Source: CAUJGP01 sp964612425 (lineage in GTDB: Bacteria; Bdellovibrionota; Bdellovibrionia; Bdellovibrionales; Bdellovibrionaceae). Taken from it: 64,000 bases of DNA. Of the stretch, positions 28,393 through 38,087 are shown in pieces. The position numbers and the translations under genes are program-made. Location: positions 1-64,000 of the forward strand of contig CAZTDX010000004.1 in assembly GCA_964612425.1 (NCBI GenBank), written 5' to 3'. Every line of letters begins with the position of its first letter. Positions within the stretch are counted from its first letter, which is position 1. The notes beneath the pieces are model-generated. The model was not told the origin of the DNA. It ran no database searches and worked only from the letters and a program-made list of their open reading frames with translations.

Positions 28393-29667
28393 CTAACTTG
28401 CTTTAGCTTCATTTTTATTTTGATCAATGGGAATTCTAATGTAGAAGCGCGTATTAGGGAAGTCGCGATCCAATTTAAATTCTCCAAAGTGAGCTTTGAT
28501 AATCTCTTGTGAGATGCTTAATCCTAAGCCAGTTCCTTTTCCTGCCCCCTTCGTTGTAAAGAAAGGTTGCATTAACTGATTGGCAATGTGTTCTGGAATT
28601 CCATTGCCGGAGTCTGTGACGCTGAATTCTGCGGTATTATCATCAATTTTTTTAACAGCAAGATGAATCCACGGAGATTTTTGATCTCCAATAGCATCGA
28701 GACTATTGTTTATTAAATTAAGTAATACTTGGCTGATTTGAACTGGGCGGCACTCGAGACTCATGTCAGGATCTTCTAAATCATAACTGAGTTGAATACT
28801 GTTGGTTTGGATTGAAGCCTCACAAAGACCAAAGGTATTGTCTATAATATCTTGAGCTTTTGAAAGAATAAAAGGATCGCGAGAACCATCCCGAGAGAGT
28901 GCTCGAATACCTTTTACAATTTTACTAATACGTTCTGTGTATTGGCGCGCTTTTTCTAAGGTGCTACAAATTTTTTCGCGATTGACAGGTTTGTCACTCG
29001 AAAGTTCTTTGATCACCATTCGGAGCATTCCCATGATAATCGTTACGGGATTATTGATTTCATGTGCGATACCACCGGCCATCGCTCCCAGTGAACTTAA
29101 ACGCGAAGCTTGAGCCAATTGGACGACCTGGTCTCGTTCTTTTTCGTGGATAAGACAGTTTCCGTATTGTCTGTTAAGTTCGTAAGAGAGTATTTGCAAA
29201 AAATCAGAATTGGAAAAATTTTCATTTATTTTTGGTTGAGTTGAAAAAAATTGCATAATGGCTTTGGTCTGGCCTTCATATTGAATGGGAATACATAAAA
29301 CTTGTTTAAATGGTTGGAAGTCTGGGCTCAGAGAGAGGATCAGGGGGGTGGTCAACTCTTTTAATTTAGTTACGAAAGGAATTACGACACTGTTTTTTTC
29401 GCTATTATTAAAGAGCTTTGTTAATTGAGGTGCAGGGTTTTTGTCTTTAAAATTCCAATTCCGACTGGGGGTTATTTGATCCTCTTGGACCCAATGCCAA
29501 TGAGTGGTGTCAAAATCCGTTTGCGAAATAAATACTTTACCGACAGCCTCAAAAAGCAGTTCCGTTGAAGATAGCCCCGAAGAGTTGGATGCAAGGCTAT
29601 AAAGCAAGTGCCATATTTTATGATCAATCTTACCTTCAAGTTTTGAAAAGATGCTTTTATCCAGCAT
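28393..29667 (-). CDS. Soluble sensor histidine kinase (GAF-like N-terminus)
   Basis: The 424-residue protein has no membrane segment. Residues about 20-170 have the alternating pattern of a GAF-type sensor. The HisKA domain has His202 in AHEINNPV, and the HATPase domain has the N-box (NLINNSLDAIGD), VTDSGNGIP and the G2 box GAGKGTGLGLS. There is no receiver domain, so it needs a separate response regulator, and none is adjacent. It overlaps the upstream PAS protein gene by 11 bp, suggesting that the two work as a sensing pair. Confidence 0.88.
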   Translation of the reverse strand: MLDKSIFSKLEGKIDHKIWHLLYSLASNSSGLSSTELLFEAVGKVFISQTDFDTTHWHWVQEDQITPSRNWNFKDKNPAPQLTKLFNNSEKNSVVIPFVTKLKELTTPLILSLSPDFQPFKQVLCIPIQYEGQTKAIMQFFSTQPKINENFSNSDFLQILSYELNRQYGNCLIHEKERDQVVQLAQASRLSSLGAMAGGIAHEINNPVTIIMGMLRMVIKELSSDKPVNREKICSTLEKARQYTERISKIVKGIRALSRDGSRDPFILSKAQDIIDNTFGLCEASIQTNSIQLSYDLEDPDMSLECRPVQISQVLLNLINNSLDAIGDQKSPWIHLAVKKIDDNTAEFSVTDSGNGIPEHIANQLMQPFFTTKGAGKGTGLGLSISQEIIKAHFGEFKLDRDFPNTRFYIRIPIDQNKNEAKAS

Positions 29668-30943
29668 AATTGGATACTCCTTCTAAGACTAATTCTCCGC
29701 CTATTAAAATTTGATAAAAGTTGGCAGCATCTGATAACTTTTGTAAATCAAAGTTTTCATAATGATGTAACAATTTATTACCATGTTCTTTTGATTCTAT
29801 AACGAGCTTTTGAATATTATCGAGATTCATATTGCTCACCTGAAATTTAGCTAAAATTTGATCTATGCATTCAAAGTGGATTTTAATTTGTTCTGAGATT
29901 CCACTTTTATCTTGGATAAATATATCAGGAAAGAGGAGGAGACTTTTTGTGAGAATCTTCATGGATTCTATGGAGTCCATAATAATAGGTATATTAGCCG
30001 TATTTTCATTTTTTAAATAATCAAAAAACTGACTGACAAAAATATTCATCGAGCTGATATGGAGCAAAACCGAAGAATGATGGAGTTGGTTTTTCTTTAA
30101 AATATCAAAGAGAAAGCGTAAATTAGAACGATAGTTTTCCATGAGGATAAAATTGTCATTAAAATTTTGATTTTTCTTGCCTTTACGCTTTACATTTTGA
30201 ACTTTTTTAGACAGCTCTCGATTAAGTACCATTAAAATAGCTTGGAATTCGTAGAGCATTTCTATTGATTGATCTACACGCCTTAACCATTCAATTATAT
30301 TTCGGTGCATAAACCGATATCCTTTAAAAACTTGATTTAAAGTATGATTGGCAATGAGATCGGTGCGGGTTGCTGGTCGTAAAGAAAGTCGCTCTAATTT
30401 ATCGGGAAACGCACGAGAGGAGATACTAATATTGGCATCAATTTCGGCAGCTAGACAAGAACTTGCCCAGGATTGATAAGAAATAAAATTACGACTTAGT
30501 AGCCAGTGATTGAGTTCTCGTTCGGCATCCGAAAATGAATTTTTTTCAATATTGCATAAACGCTGATAGAGTCTTTCGATAGCTTGAATATTTTGTGCAA
30601 TGGGCTTAATTCGAATAGAAAGATAATTTTCTTCAACGGGAATGATAAATGCATAGACCCAATAAAATCGGCCATCCGACGTTAAGTTTTTTATATAACC
30701 ACCAAATGGTTCGCCGGACTTTATGATTTCCCACATAAGATGAAAGAGAACTTTAGGCATGTCGGGGTGACGGACAACACTGTGTGCGGCACCTTTAAGT
30801 TCTTCTAATGAGTAACCAGAAATTTTACAAAATGAAGCATTGGCCAGCTTAATAATTCCACGCGTATTTGTGATGGAAAATAAGAGTTCATTTTCGCTAT
30901 CTATATCAACGGAAATATCTTTTACAGAGATTGATCGAGTCAT
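29657..30943 (-). CDS. Aer-like PAS protein without an output domain
   Basis: The 428-residue product starts with a PAS domain close to the one in the aerotaxis receptor Aer: SITNTRGIIKLANASFCKISGY, then GAAHSVVRHPDMPKVLFHLMW and the GYIKNLTSDGRFYWV motif. In Aer this fold binds FAD and senses redox state. No HAMP, methyl-accepting or kinase domain follows; the rest is helical and not recognised. I start at 30943 (MTRSISVKD), with a GGAG site upstream; an ATG 84 bp earlier gives a less PAS-like N-terminus. It overlaps the histidine kinase gene downstream. Confidence 0.75.
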   Translation of the reverse strand: MTRSISVKDISVDIDSENELLFSITNTRGIIKLANASFCKISGYSLEELKGAAHSVVRHPDMPKVLFHLMWEIIKSGEPFGGYIKNLTSDGRFYWVYAFIIPVEENYLSIRIKPIAQNIQAIERLYQRLCNIEKNSFSDAERELNHWLLSRNFISYQSWASSCLAAEIDANISISSRAFPDKLERLSLRPATRTDLIANHTLNQVFKGYRFMHRNIIEWLRRVDQSIEMLYEFQAILMVLNRELSKKVQNVKRKGKKNQNFNDNFILMENYRSNLRFLFDILKKNQLHHSSVLLHISSMNIFVSQFFDYLKNENTANIPIIMDSIESMKILTKSLLLFPDIFIQDKSGISEQIKIHFECIDQILAKFQVSNMNLDNIQKLVIESKEHGNKLLHHYENFDLQKLSDAANFYQILIGGELVLEGVSNYAG

Positions 30944-31134
30944 TACTGTAGTTCTCCCATCGTCCAGCATTAAATATATAAAATTGAAGCGTGAAAATAT
31001 AGATGCTGGTAGCGGAACCTGGATCATATAAATTGAAAATAGTCCTTAGTCTCGGTTAAGCGGCAAGATGTGGACGCCGAAATGGACCAATAATAATCAC
31101 TCAGAGAGATTGCTCTATACGAGGAGGAGTATTT

Positions 31135-32475
31135 ATGATGAATTTTTTTAAAAAACTGGAGTTTGTGACTCGTTGGCGCGTTCCTGAAACGGCTAGTCCT
31201 GTGGATCAACTACATTATCAAGTTGTAAACACGGTCAGTTTTATATTTTTGATGGTTTGTGGGCTTGAGTTGATGATTCAGGTAATTTTAGGCAACTGGT
31301 CAGGAACGAGTGCTAGTGCAAGTGTTATTGCCTTGGGAATCATTGTTCCTGTAATACTTTTTATTTATAAAAATAAACTTAATTTAGCACGAAACTATTT
31401 GGTTCTAGCTTTAAACGCATTAATCTTTATTTTTTCAAGTCACGTCGATTTACTTTCCTATCGCTTTAAAAACCTATTTTTTGCCATGGCGTTATTGCCT
31501 TTCGTTTTATATTCCAATACGGAAAGAGCTTGGCGTATTTTTGGCGTGGGTTTATCTGTCGCAATGCTTTTATTAGTAACGATAAAAGATTTTGTAATTC
31601 CTTGGAGTTTTAATGTGCCTGATCCTTTATGGAGTCCACAGGCCACAAATATTTTAACTTTGGTGTTAATACTTTTGTCTGTTCGTATTGTGCTGCATTT
31701 TCATGATTATACTATGAAATATCTCGACGAAGAGCGAGCGCGCTTGATTAATACAGATAAGCTTGCAACATTGGGCGAACTATCAAGTAGTCTTGCCCAT
31801 GAGCTGAAAAATCCATTGGCTGTAATTATGTCACGGACTTCATTGCTCCAAGAACGATTAGAGATGGGACCTGTATCGCAAGAGGATTTAGAAAAAACTT
31901 TGGCCGTCATCATGCGCACAGGAACACGCATTGAACAAACTATTAAATCCATTCAAGCACTTTCGAGGGATTCAACTAGAGATAGTTTAACGCCTATTCC
32001 ACTGCGCGTTCTACTGGAGGACGTCTCTATATTGTTAGATCATAAATTTAAAGCCAAAGAAGTGGAGCTTAGAATTGTCAAATACGATCCGCTGTGGCAG
32101 GTGATGGGAAGAGAGTCTCAGCTAGTTCAAGTTCTAATGAATTTAATCAGTAATGCCATTGATGCTGTAGAAGGTTTGGAATCCCGTTGGGTTGAGGTGG
32201 AGTTTTTAAAGGATCAGCATAACTTTATGATTCAAGTAAAAGATAGTGGTGGAGGAATAGATCCTGAAGTTGTAAAGAAGATCATGAGTCCTTTTTTTAC
32301 AACCAAAGTGAGCGGTAAAGGAACAGGTTTAGGCTTGAGTATTTCAAAAAGAATTATGAAGGACCATGAGGGTGATTTAGTTTATATGCCAAACCAGGGG
32401 AATACTGTTTTTCATATGCAGTTTCCCATTAAACATCTCGTTTCTCCTCAGAAAAAAGAAACATTGGCAGCATAG
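31135..32475 (+). CDS. Membrane sensor histidine kinase
   Basis: The 446-residue protein has six hydrophobic segments between residues 30 and 190, forming an integral membrane sensor with no large periplasmic loop. The kinase core follows, with His222 in AHELKNPL, an N-box (NLISNAIDAVEG), VKDSGGGIDP and the G2 box KGTGLGLS. There is no receiver. The ATG has a GAGGAGGAG site upstream. It opens a run of same-strand genes (sufE, two degenerate signalling proteins, alr, mla), the first spaced 27 bp away, so a shared transcript is likely. Confidence 0.88.
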   Translation: MMNFFKKLEFVTRWRVPETASPVDQLHYQVVNTVSFIFLMVCGLELMIQVILGNWSGTSASASVIALGIIVPVILFIYKNKLNLARNYLVLALNALIFIFSSHVDLLSYRFKNLFFAMALLPFVLYSNTERAWRIFGVGLSVAMLLLVTIKDFVIPWSFNVPDPLWSPQATNILTLVLILLSVRIVLHFHDYTMKYLDEERARLINTDKLATLGELSSSLAHELKNPLAVIMSRTSLLQERLEMGPVSQEDLEKTLAVIMRTGTRIEQTIKSIQALSRDSTRDSLTPIPLRVLLEDVSILLDHKFKAKEVELRIVKYDPLWQVMGRESQLVQVLMNLISNAIDAVEGLESRWVEVEFLKDQHNFMIQVKDSGGGIDPEVVKKIMSPFFTTKVSGKGTGLGLSISKRIMKDHEGDLVYMPNQGNTVFHMQFPIKHLVSPQKKETLAA

Positions 32476-32502
32476 CTTTGAATGTGTTAGCTCTAGGTCC
32501 TT

Positions 32503-32952
32503 ATGACAACAGAAGTAATTACTTTAGCCGACCAGCGCATTAAAAATCTACTAGAACTTTTTCATTCTCTACAGAGTTGGGAAGAGCGCTATCAGGAACT
32601 CGTTCGCATGGGAAAATCCTTATCACCTATGGAATCTCAATACCAAATAGATGAAAATAAAGTTCGAGGTTGTCAAAGTCAGGTTTGGTTATCGGTAAAG
32701 GTTATTGATGAGGGGCGATTGCATTTTGAAGCTGATAGTGATGCCCTCATCGTGAAGGGTTTGATATCAATTCTCATTTCAGTCTACCAGGATTTAAAGC
32801 CCGATGAAATTTTAAAGGTTTCTCCACAATTTATAAAAGATTTAGGGTTTGAGCAGCATCTTTCTCCAAGTCGAGCTAATGGATTGCAAGCTATGCTTAA
32901 ACAAATTCAGTTTTATGCCATTGCTTATCAACAACTTTTGAACCGCGCCTAA
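32503..32952 (+). CDS. sufE: SufE-type cysteine desulfurase activator
   Basis: SufE accepts sulfur from the SufS desulfurase on a conserved Cys and passes it to Fe-S cluster assembly. The 149-residue product matches the family: LLELFHSLQSWEERYQELV at the start, then NKVRGCQSQVW with the active Cys near residue 57, and the ALIVKGLISILISVY core helix. No other suf gene is in the window. Its location between two signalling genes is unusual. Confidence 0.92.
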   Translation: MTTEVITLADQRIKNLLELFHSLQSWEERYQELVRMGKSLSPMESQYQIDENKVRGCQSQVWLSVKVIDEGRLHFEADSDALIVKGLISILISVYQDLKPDEILKVSPQFIKDLGFEQHLSPSRANGLQAMLKQIQFYAIAYQQLLNRA

Positions 32953-33067
32953 GAATTTCCAAACTTTTTCTACCTGAGGCTTGATTCTTGGCCTTGAGTC
33001 GGGAACAATAATAAAAACAGTCCTCATTTGCATTGATGCAATATGTTATACGACAGGGGAATCATGG

Positions 33068-35257
33068 ATGAAAAAAAGAATAGTTTTAATATTTGCGGCC
33101 AGTATTTTTTTAACAGGTTTAATTTCTATCTTATTGTTTATTCAAAGAGAAAAAGAAATTGCTTTGCATTGGCTAACGGAGAATTCTCGCAGTCAGCTCG
33201 ACCTGATGGGAGATCTCCTAGATAATGATTTAGATAAAATTAAAAATCAAATGGCGCAAATCGCGACTCAGATGGAAGCCGGCAATAGCGACGAAGCTCA
33301 AAAAAATCTGGGTGGTTTTACTGGAGTTGCAGCCATAAATCCGGACTCAACAGAATTTATTTGGAAAGTTCAACTTCCTATAGAAGCTGGACGCCCCCAT
33401 GTGGATGAATGGTCCTCTCAGTGGGTCCAAAAACTTCGCGAAACTAAGTCCAACGATCAAGATATCAAATTTTATGCCTCTCAAGCCCATGATGGGGAAG
33501 TACACTCTGCAATCAGTGTTCTTGCACAAGTTCGAGATCGAAAAACAGGGCAACTAAATAAAATAAGACTTATTGGCATACGAACGAAAGTTCTTTTTCA
33601 GGACTTGATAGATAAATTAAAGGAACAAGGGGTTCATCTCTTTTTGACCACGCAGTCGGGATTAACTTTAGCGCATACCGTGACGGAGTACGTGGGTAAC
33701 TCCATGGTTGGAGATCGAACCTTTGAAGAAATAAAAAAACAGAAGAGCACGTTTGGCACTTTTCTCACCCAAGATGCTAGGGGAGATGAAATTCTATCCT
33801 TTTATTTAAAGTTACCAAAAGGAAAACTCACCTTAGTGAGCCAGTGGAGAAAGGATTTGTGGGCCTCTCCTGATTGGGGCTTTTATGGACAAGGATTTTT
33901 TATTATTTTAGCCATGTCCCTTTTAACAGGAGCCGCTGCCCATATTTTACTGAAAAAAGTAAGCGAAGGGACAGTTCGAGAAATTCCAGTGGAGCGCATT
34001 GTAGAACGCGTTGTTGAAAAAGTGGTGGAAAAGCCAGTAGAAAAATTAGTCGAAAAGCCAACAGAAAAATCAGTGGACAAATTTGTAGATAAGTATGCTG
34101 ACGGCCATTTCCAAAAAGGAGAACAGAAGGCTTCAATGGATTTGCCTCCTATTCCGAGTCGTCCCCCTACTTCATTTTCGCCCAATGCGGTGCCGACATC
34201 GATGAATAAAAGTGATAAAGAAGAGTCTTTTGTTTCTATGAAGATTCTAGATAAAGTTGTTGCTAGTCTACGAGCACCACTTTTATCCGTGTTAGGTCAT
34301 GTGCAAATGGCTAGACTCAATCCTCAAGGAGGAGCATTACAAGCGATTGAAACCGAAGTCCGAAATGCCAGAGAACTTCTTGAAAGCGTTGGTAAGTACA
34401 GCGGCCAAGCACAGATTCCTTCAATCACGATTCCATTGCATGAGATTATTGAGTCGGCACTTCGCACAGTGGAAGCAAGTTTAATTCGCTCCAATATTAA
34501 AATTGTTCGCGAACTTCCCTTAGGATTTGCCATCAAATGCGATGTTGATGAATTTAAAAATGCTCTTGTTGCTATTTTTCGTAATAGCGCTGAGGCCATG
34601 GAGAAAAACCTTCGAAAAACATTGTACCTGAGGGCTACTCAAAAGGATCATTTTATTACCTTAGAAATTGAAGATACAGGAGAAGGAATTCTTAGCGATA
34701 ATAAAGAAAAAATATTTGATCCCTTTTTTACAACTAAATCGACCTTGGATCATCAAGGATTGGGTTTGTCGATGGCTTTGGGAGTTTTTCGACAGCATGG
34801 GGCTCAAGTGTTTGTTAAATCAAAAGTTGGGGAAGGTACTACTTTTAATATTAAAATACCGGTGAGTAACGAAGTCATGCAAACTATAGATAAACAAGCA
34901 AGTCTTCGCCACCAACCTCTTTTTGAAACGCCAAAGGCTACACCACCAATCATGGAGACGTCTGAAGCACCTTCTCTCTCAATGTTTGATGATGAAGACG
35001 GGGATAGTGATTTTCAATTTAGTCGATTGGATTTTTCTGAGAGTAACAAAGCAGAGAAATTAAATACAAACGAAGATCCTGTAGAAGTTTCTGATTCAAA
35101 TAATTTAAGTTTAGGTGAAAAGGCCGCCCAAGAGGCAATACGATCTATTTTAGAAGGTGACAAATTGACAAAAAATCCAAAGCACCGTTTAAAGAAAAAA
35201 GAGGAATCTTTTTCCCAATATAAAATTCAAATTCCCAGACCAGAGGAGAAAATCTAG
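33068..35257 (+). CDS. Membrane histidine-kinase-like protein lacking the phospho-acceptor His
   Basis: The 729-residue protein has membrane segments at 4-25 and 275-296 flanking a sensor domain of about 245 residues. A degenerate Val-Glu-Lys repeat linker (about 305-345) follows, then a dimerisation helix and an ATPase domain. At the place of the H-box the sequence is VVASLRAPLLS, so Ala399 stands where the histidine should be. The ATPase motifs remain (FRNSAEAM, IEDTGEGI, DHQGLGLSMALG). An acidic tail of about 100 residues ends it. The start at 33068 is favoured by an AGGGG site and the signal anchor. It may regulate partner kinases instead of phosphorylating itself. Confidence 0.85.
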   Translation: MKKRIVLIFAASIFLTGLISILLFIQREKEIALHWLTENSRSQLDLMGDLLDNDLDKIKNQMAQIATQMEAGNSDEAQKNLGGFTGVAAINPDSTEFIWKVQLPIEAGRPHVDEWSSQWVQKLRETKSNDQDIKFYASQAHDGEVHSAISVLAQVRDRKTGQLNKIRLIGIRTKVLFQDLIDKLKEQGVHLFLTTQSGLTLAHTVTEYVGNSMVGDRTFEEIKKQKSTFGTFLTQDARGDEILSFYLKLPKGKLTLVSQWRKDLWASPDWGFYGQGFFIILAMSLLTGAAAHILLKKVSEGTVREIPVERIVERVVEKVVEKPVEKLVEKPTEKSVDKFVDKYADGHFQKGEQKASMDLPPIPSRPPTSFSPNAVPTSMNKSDKEESFVSMKILDKVVASLRAPLLSVLGHVQMARLNPQGGALQAIETEVRNARELLESVGKYSGQAQIPSITIPLHEIIESALRTVEASLIRSNIKIVRELPLGFAIKCDVDEFKNALVAIFRNSAEAMEKNLRKTLYLRATQKDHFITLEIEDTGEGILSDNKEKIFDPFFTTKSTLDHQGLGLSMALGVFRQHGAQVFVKSKVGEGTTFNIKIPVSNEVMQTIDKQASLRHQPLFETPKATPPIMETSEAPSLSMFDDEDGDSDFQFSRLDFSESNKAEKLNTNEDPVEVSDSNNLSLGEKAAQEAIRSILEGDKLTKNPKHRLKKKEESFSQYKIQIPRPEEKI

Positions 35258-36924
35258 TGGATTTAAAGCCCTTTAGAAATCAATTTGACTTGCATATGTT
35301 GCTCCCTTTCAACGAGGAGTTTCAGCAATTAAAAGTTCGACTTCGTAGTAAGGGGCATAGTGTTTTTCATTCAACCACCGAAAAAAAGTTTATGGAGGAC
35401 TTTAAACAAAGTCCTAGTCACTTAATTATCTTTGATCGTCAACTCATCACGACTCCTATTGATGATTTTTTAGCTGAATGTTTAGAGGTTGCCAGTCAAT
35501 GTCATTTCATCATTCTCGGTCCCACCATGGAACGACGTCAATTTATGGAATATCGAGATTATGGTGTTTTAGATTATATTTCAGTCGAAGATCAATTGAT
35601 GGGTTTATTGGATTGGTCGATTGATAATGCTCTTGAGCGGGTGGTTTTGAAAGTTCTTAATAAAAATTTGTCAGAAGATAACGAGAGATTAAAAGAAAGA
35701 GTAGAAAGTCTAAAGGCCAAAGATCAAGTGGCAAGAACTCTCGTAGAAGGTTTTGTTGAGGAAGCGAGTCTAAACCCATCTGAACCTGAGCCACCTAAGG
35801 TCATCGAACCTTCCATTGGTGAGGTGGAACCACTGAAGATTGATGAAGTCCCTAAACAAGAAGAAAATACCAGTGTTTCTTTTGATTCGCCTTTTTATCC
35901 AGAGGAAGATATTTCAAATTTACTAAATCTTTATGAAAATGCCAGAAATAGAGAGGAAATACTTCAAGTCTTTTTTCATTCTCTGGAAAAATTTTGTGTT
36001 CAGGGTTCCAAAGTTTTATTTTTTAAATTCCTAGAGCCAGTTCAACTTTTAGTGGCAACTCATGGCTGTGGTATTCCATTGGAGCAAATTCAGGGAGCAG
36101 GTATAAAGCTCAATGCTGATGAAATTTTAGAAGCCAAGAACTTGCTGGTTTCTCCACGGGGTTTTGGAAGTCTTAATAAAATGCTTTCGGATGTTTTTCA
36201 TGTTGATTCTTGTTTTGTTAAACCATTGATGGTGCGTGAAGATGTTGACGGGCTCTTTGTGTTTTTTGGTGATGATTTGAACTCCTTTAACTCCATTCGA
36301 TTTAATAATCGATTTGCTTTATTTAGAGTTAGTTTTGAACGATTTAGCTTTTTTAAAAGACAAATGGAGTTAGAACTCGATGAGGTTTTAATGCATATTA
36401 AAACCTATGATGAATTTAGAGAAATCATTGTAGAAAAAATGGATCAGCTTAAAAGACAAAAGATGGGTCTTTCGATGATCAGAATGAGTGTAGATCGCAT
36501 TCAGTACCTTGAAGAAAAGTTTGGTCCGACGGCTTTAACAAGTGTTATACGTTCTCTCGCGGTGGCGGGGAAAAAAATGGCTCGAAGTGCAGACAGTTTT
36601 TATCGAACAGGGATGAATGAGTTTGTCTTCTTGGCAAGTCATCTTACCCCCAAGGAAGCAACGATTTTAGCCGAGCGATTAAGACTAGCCATGGAAGGAA
36701 TGGATATTCCACCCGTTACGGGATCTATTACTATCAGTTTAGGTGTGAGCAGCTATCCACAGTTAGCAACAACTCCTGAGGCACTGATAAAAAGTTCTAT
36801 TCAAGCTTTGAGTGCCGCGATGGGGCATGGTGGGAATCGAGTGGGCTTGGCGCGAGTTGTGCGCAAACCTAAAGTTGAAAAGTTTGTTTCTGAGTCGAAT
36901 CAAGTTAAGGAGAATGAGTTTTAG
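35257..36924 (+). CDS. Receiver-like / GAF-like / degenerate GGDEF protein
   Basis: The 555-residue soluble protein starts at a GTG that shares one base with the upstream stop. Residues 1-125 resemble a receiver fold without the usual acidic pocket. A coiled coil follows (about 130-160), then a GAF-like region (230-370) and a C-terminal domain with diguanylate-cyclase architecture. The active-site loop reads YRTGMNEF instead of GGDEF, so the second Gly and the metal-binding acid are lost and cyclase activity is unlikely. It could bind c-di-GMP or act as a scaffold. It is coupled to the pseudokinase gene. Confidence 0.78.
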   Translation: MDLKPFRNQFDLHMLLPFNEEFQQLKVRLRSKGHSVFHSTTEKKFMEDFKQSPSHLIIFDRQLITTPIDDFLAECLEVASQCHFIILGPTMERRQFMEYRDYGVLDYISVEDQLMGLLDWSIDNALERVVLKVLNKNLSEDNERLKERVESLKAKDQVARTLVEGFVEEASLNPSEPEPPKVIEPSIGEVEPLKIDEVPKQEENTSVSFDSPFYPEEDISNLLNLYENARNREEILQVFFHSLEKFCVQGSKVLFFKFLEPVQLLVATHGCGIPLEQIQGAGIKLNADEILEAKNLLVSPRGFGSLNKMLSDVFHVDSCFVKPLMVREDVDGLFVFFGDDLNSFNSIRFNNRFALFRVSFERFSFFKRQMELELDEVLMHIKTYDEFREIIVEKMDQLKRQKMGLSMIRMSVDRIQYLEEKFGPTALTSVIRSLAVAGKKMARSADSFYRTGMNEFVFLASHLTPKEATILAERLRLAMEGMDIPPVTGSITISLGVSSYPQLATTPEALIKSSIQALSAAMGHGGNRVGLARVVRKPKVEKFVSESNQVKENEF

Positions 36925-36926
36925 AA

Positions 36927-38027
36927 ATGTCACGCCCAACAGTTGCGGAAATAAACATACAAGCTTTAGAAAATAATTGGAATGTATTAATTCAAATTAA
37001 AAATTCTAAGCAATTAATCCCCGTGATTAAAGCCAATGCCTATGGCCATGGAGTTTCAGCGGTGGCAGCCAATTTACAAAAGTGGGGAGCTCAATCTTGT
37101 GCTGTGGCTATGTTGGAAGAAGCTCAAATGGTTCGCGCTGCTGGATTTTTGGGACGTATTTTGATTCTAGGTCCTATCCCTAACTCTGATTTTTCTGAAA
37201 TTAAGAAATGGGATGTCATACCCGTCATCGGAGATAAAGAAAATTTATTTGATCTTGGTCAAGCTGGTTATAAGGGGCCAGTTCATATTAAGTGGGATAC
37301 GGGGATGAATCGTCTAGGGTTAAAGCAAGGTGATGAAGAATGGCTTTATCAATTTAAAAAAGCGCATCCAGCTATCACTTTTCAGGCCTTTTGTACCCAT
37401 TTTTTAAAATCCAGTGACTATGAAAGTGCCGATGGATTTTGTCAAAAGCAGATTAATGAATTCAAAAAAATTGAAATTCTATTTCCTGACATAATTGAAA
37501 AGCATATTTTTAATACGGACAGCTTGTTTGCCAATCACCAAACGAAAATTCTTCCTGAGTCCTCCTATGGCGCTCGTCCTGGACTTTCGTTGTATGGCTA
37601 TTCTAGTTACTCGTCGGAGTGGACGAAAAAACTTAAGCCTGTCATGACTTTAAAAACAAAAATTGTTCATCTCATAAAGGTTAAAAGTGGTGAAATAGTT
37701 TCTTATAATGCTTCTTGGAAAGCATCAAGAGATTCCGTGATTGGTGTTTTACCCATAGGGTATGCCGATGGGTACCCGAGAAGTCTATCGAACAAAGGTC
37801 AGGTTTTTCTTCACCAAATGCGAGTTCCGCTAGTCGGAATCGTCTGCATGGATTATCTTATGATAGATGTTACAGATGTGACGCAAGCAATGGTCGGGGA
37901 TGATGTGGAGCTTTGGGGAAATAATATCTCTTTAGATTTTTTAGCTCAAACTTCAGGAACGATTGTCTATGAGCTGTTAACGGCGCTTACGGCAAGGGTT
38001 CCACGCATTATTATCAATCATAAATAA
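36927..38027 (+). CDS. alr: Alanine racemase
   Basis: Alr interconverts L- and D-alanine using PLP and supplies D-Ala for peptidoglycan. The 366-residue protein has the PLP-lysine motif VIKANAYGHG with Lys35, CTHFLKSSD, the SYGARPGLSLYG segment, and the C-terminal barrel with GVLPIGYADGYPR and VGIVCMDYLMIDVT. The start lies 2 bp after the previous stop, so it belongs to the same transcript as the signalling genes. A strong A/T palindrome follows the stop. Confidence 0.96.
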   Translation: MSRPTVAEINIQALENNWNVLIQIKNSKQLIPVIKANAYGHGVSAVAANLQKWGAQSCAVAMLEEAQMVRAAGFLGRILILGPIPNSDFSEIKKWDVIPVIGDKENLFDLGQAGYKGPVHIKWDTGMNRLGLKQGDEEWLYQFKKAHPAITFQAFCTHFLKSSDYESADGFCQKQINEFKKIEILFPDIIEKHIFNTDSLFANHQTKILPESSYGARPGLSLYGYSSYSSEWTKKLKPVMTLKTKIVHLIKVKSGEIVSYNASWKASRDSVIGVLPIGYADGYPRSLSNKGQVFLHQMRVPLVGIVCMDYLMIDVTDVTQAMVGDDVELWGNNISLDFLAQTSGTIVYELLTALTARVPRIIINHK

Positions 38028-38054
38028 ATTTAATTTATAATTTATTTATGATTG
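38015..38054. terminator. A/T-rich 16-bp palindrome at the end of alr
   Basis: Perfect 16-bp inverted repeats (38015-38030 and 38039-38054) enclose an 8-nt loop and include the alr stop codon. The stem is nearly all A/T, so it is weak as a terminator, but it could cap the alr transcript or be a protein-binding site ahead of the mla genes. Confidence 0.5.
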
Positions 38055-38087
38055 AGCTTAGGCCTTTTGTTTACTGGGAGGAAGCTC

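Noticed and set aside
33883..34185. 100-codon minus-strand frame rich in Phe/Ser/Thr repeats
   Set aside because: It is the complement of the Val-Glu-Lys linker in the pseudokinase gene and has no ribosome site.
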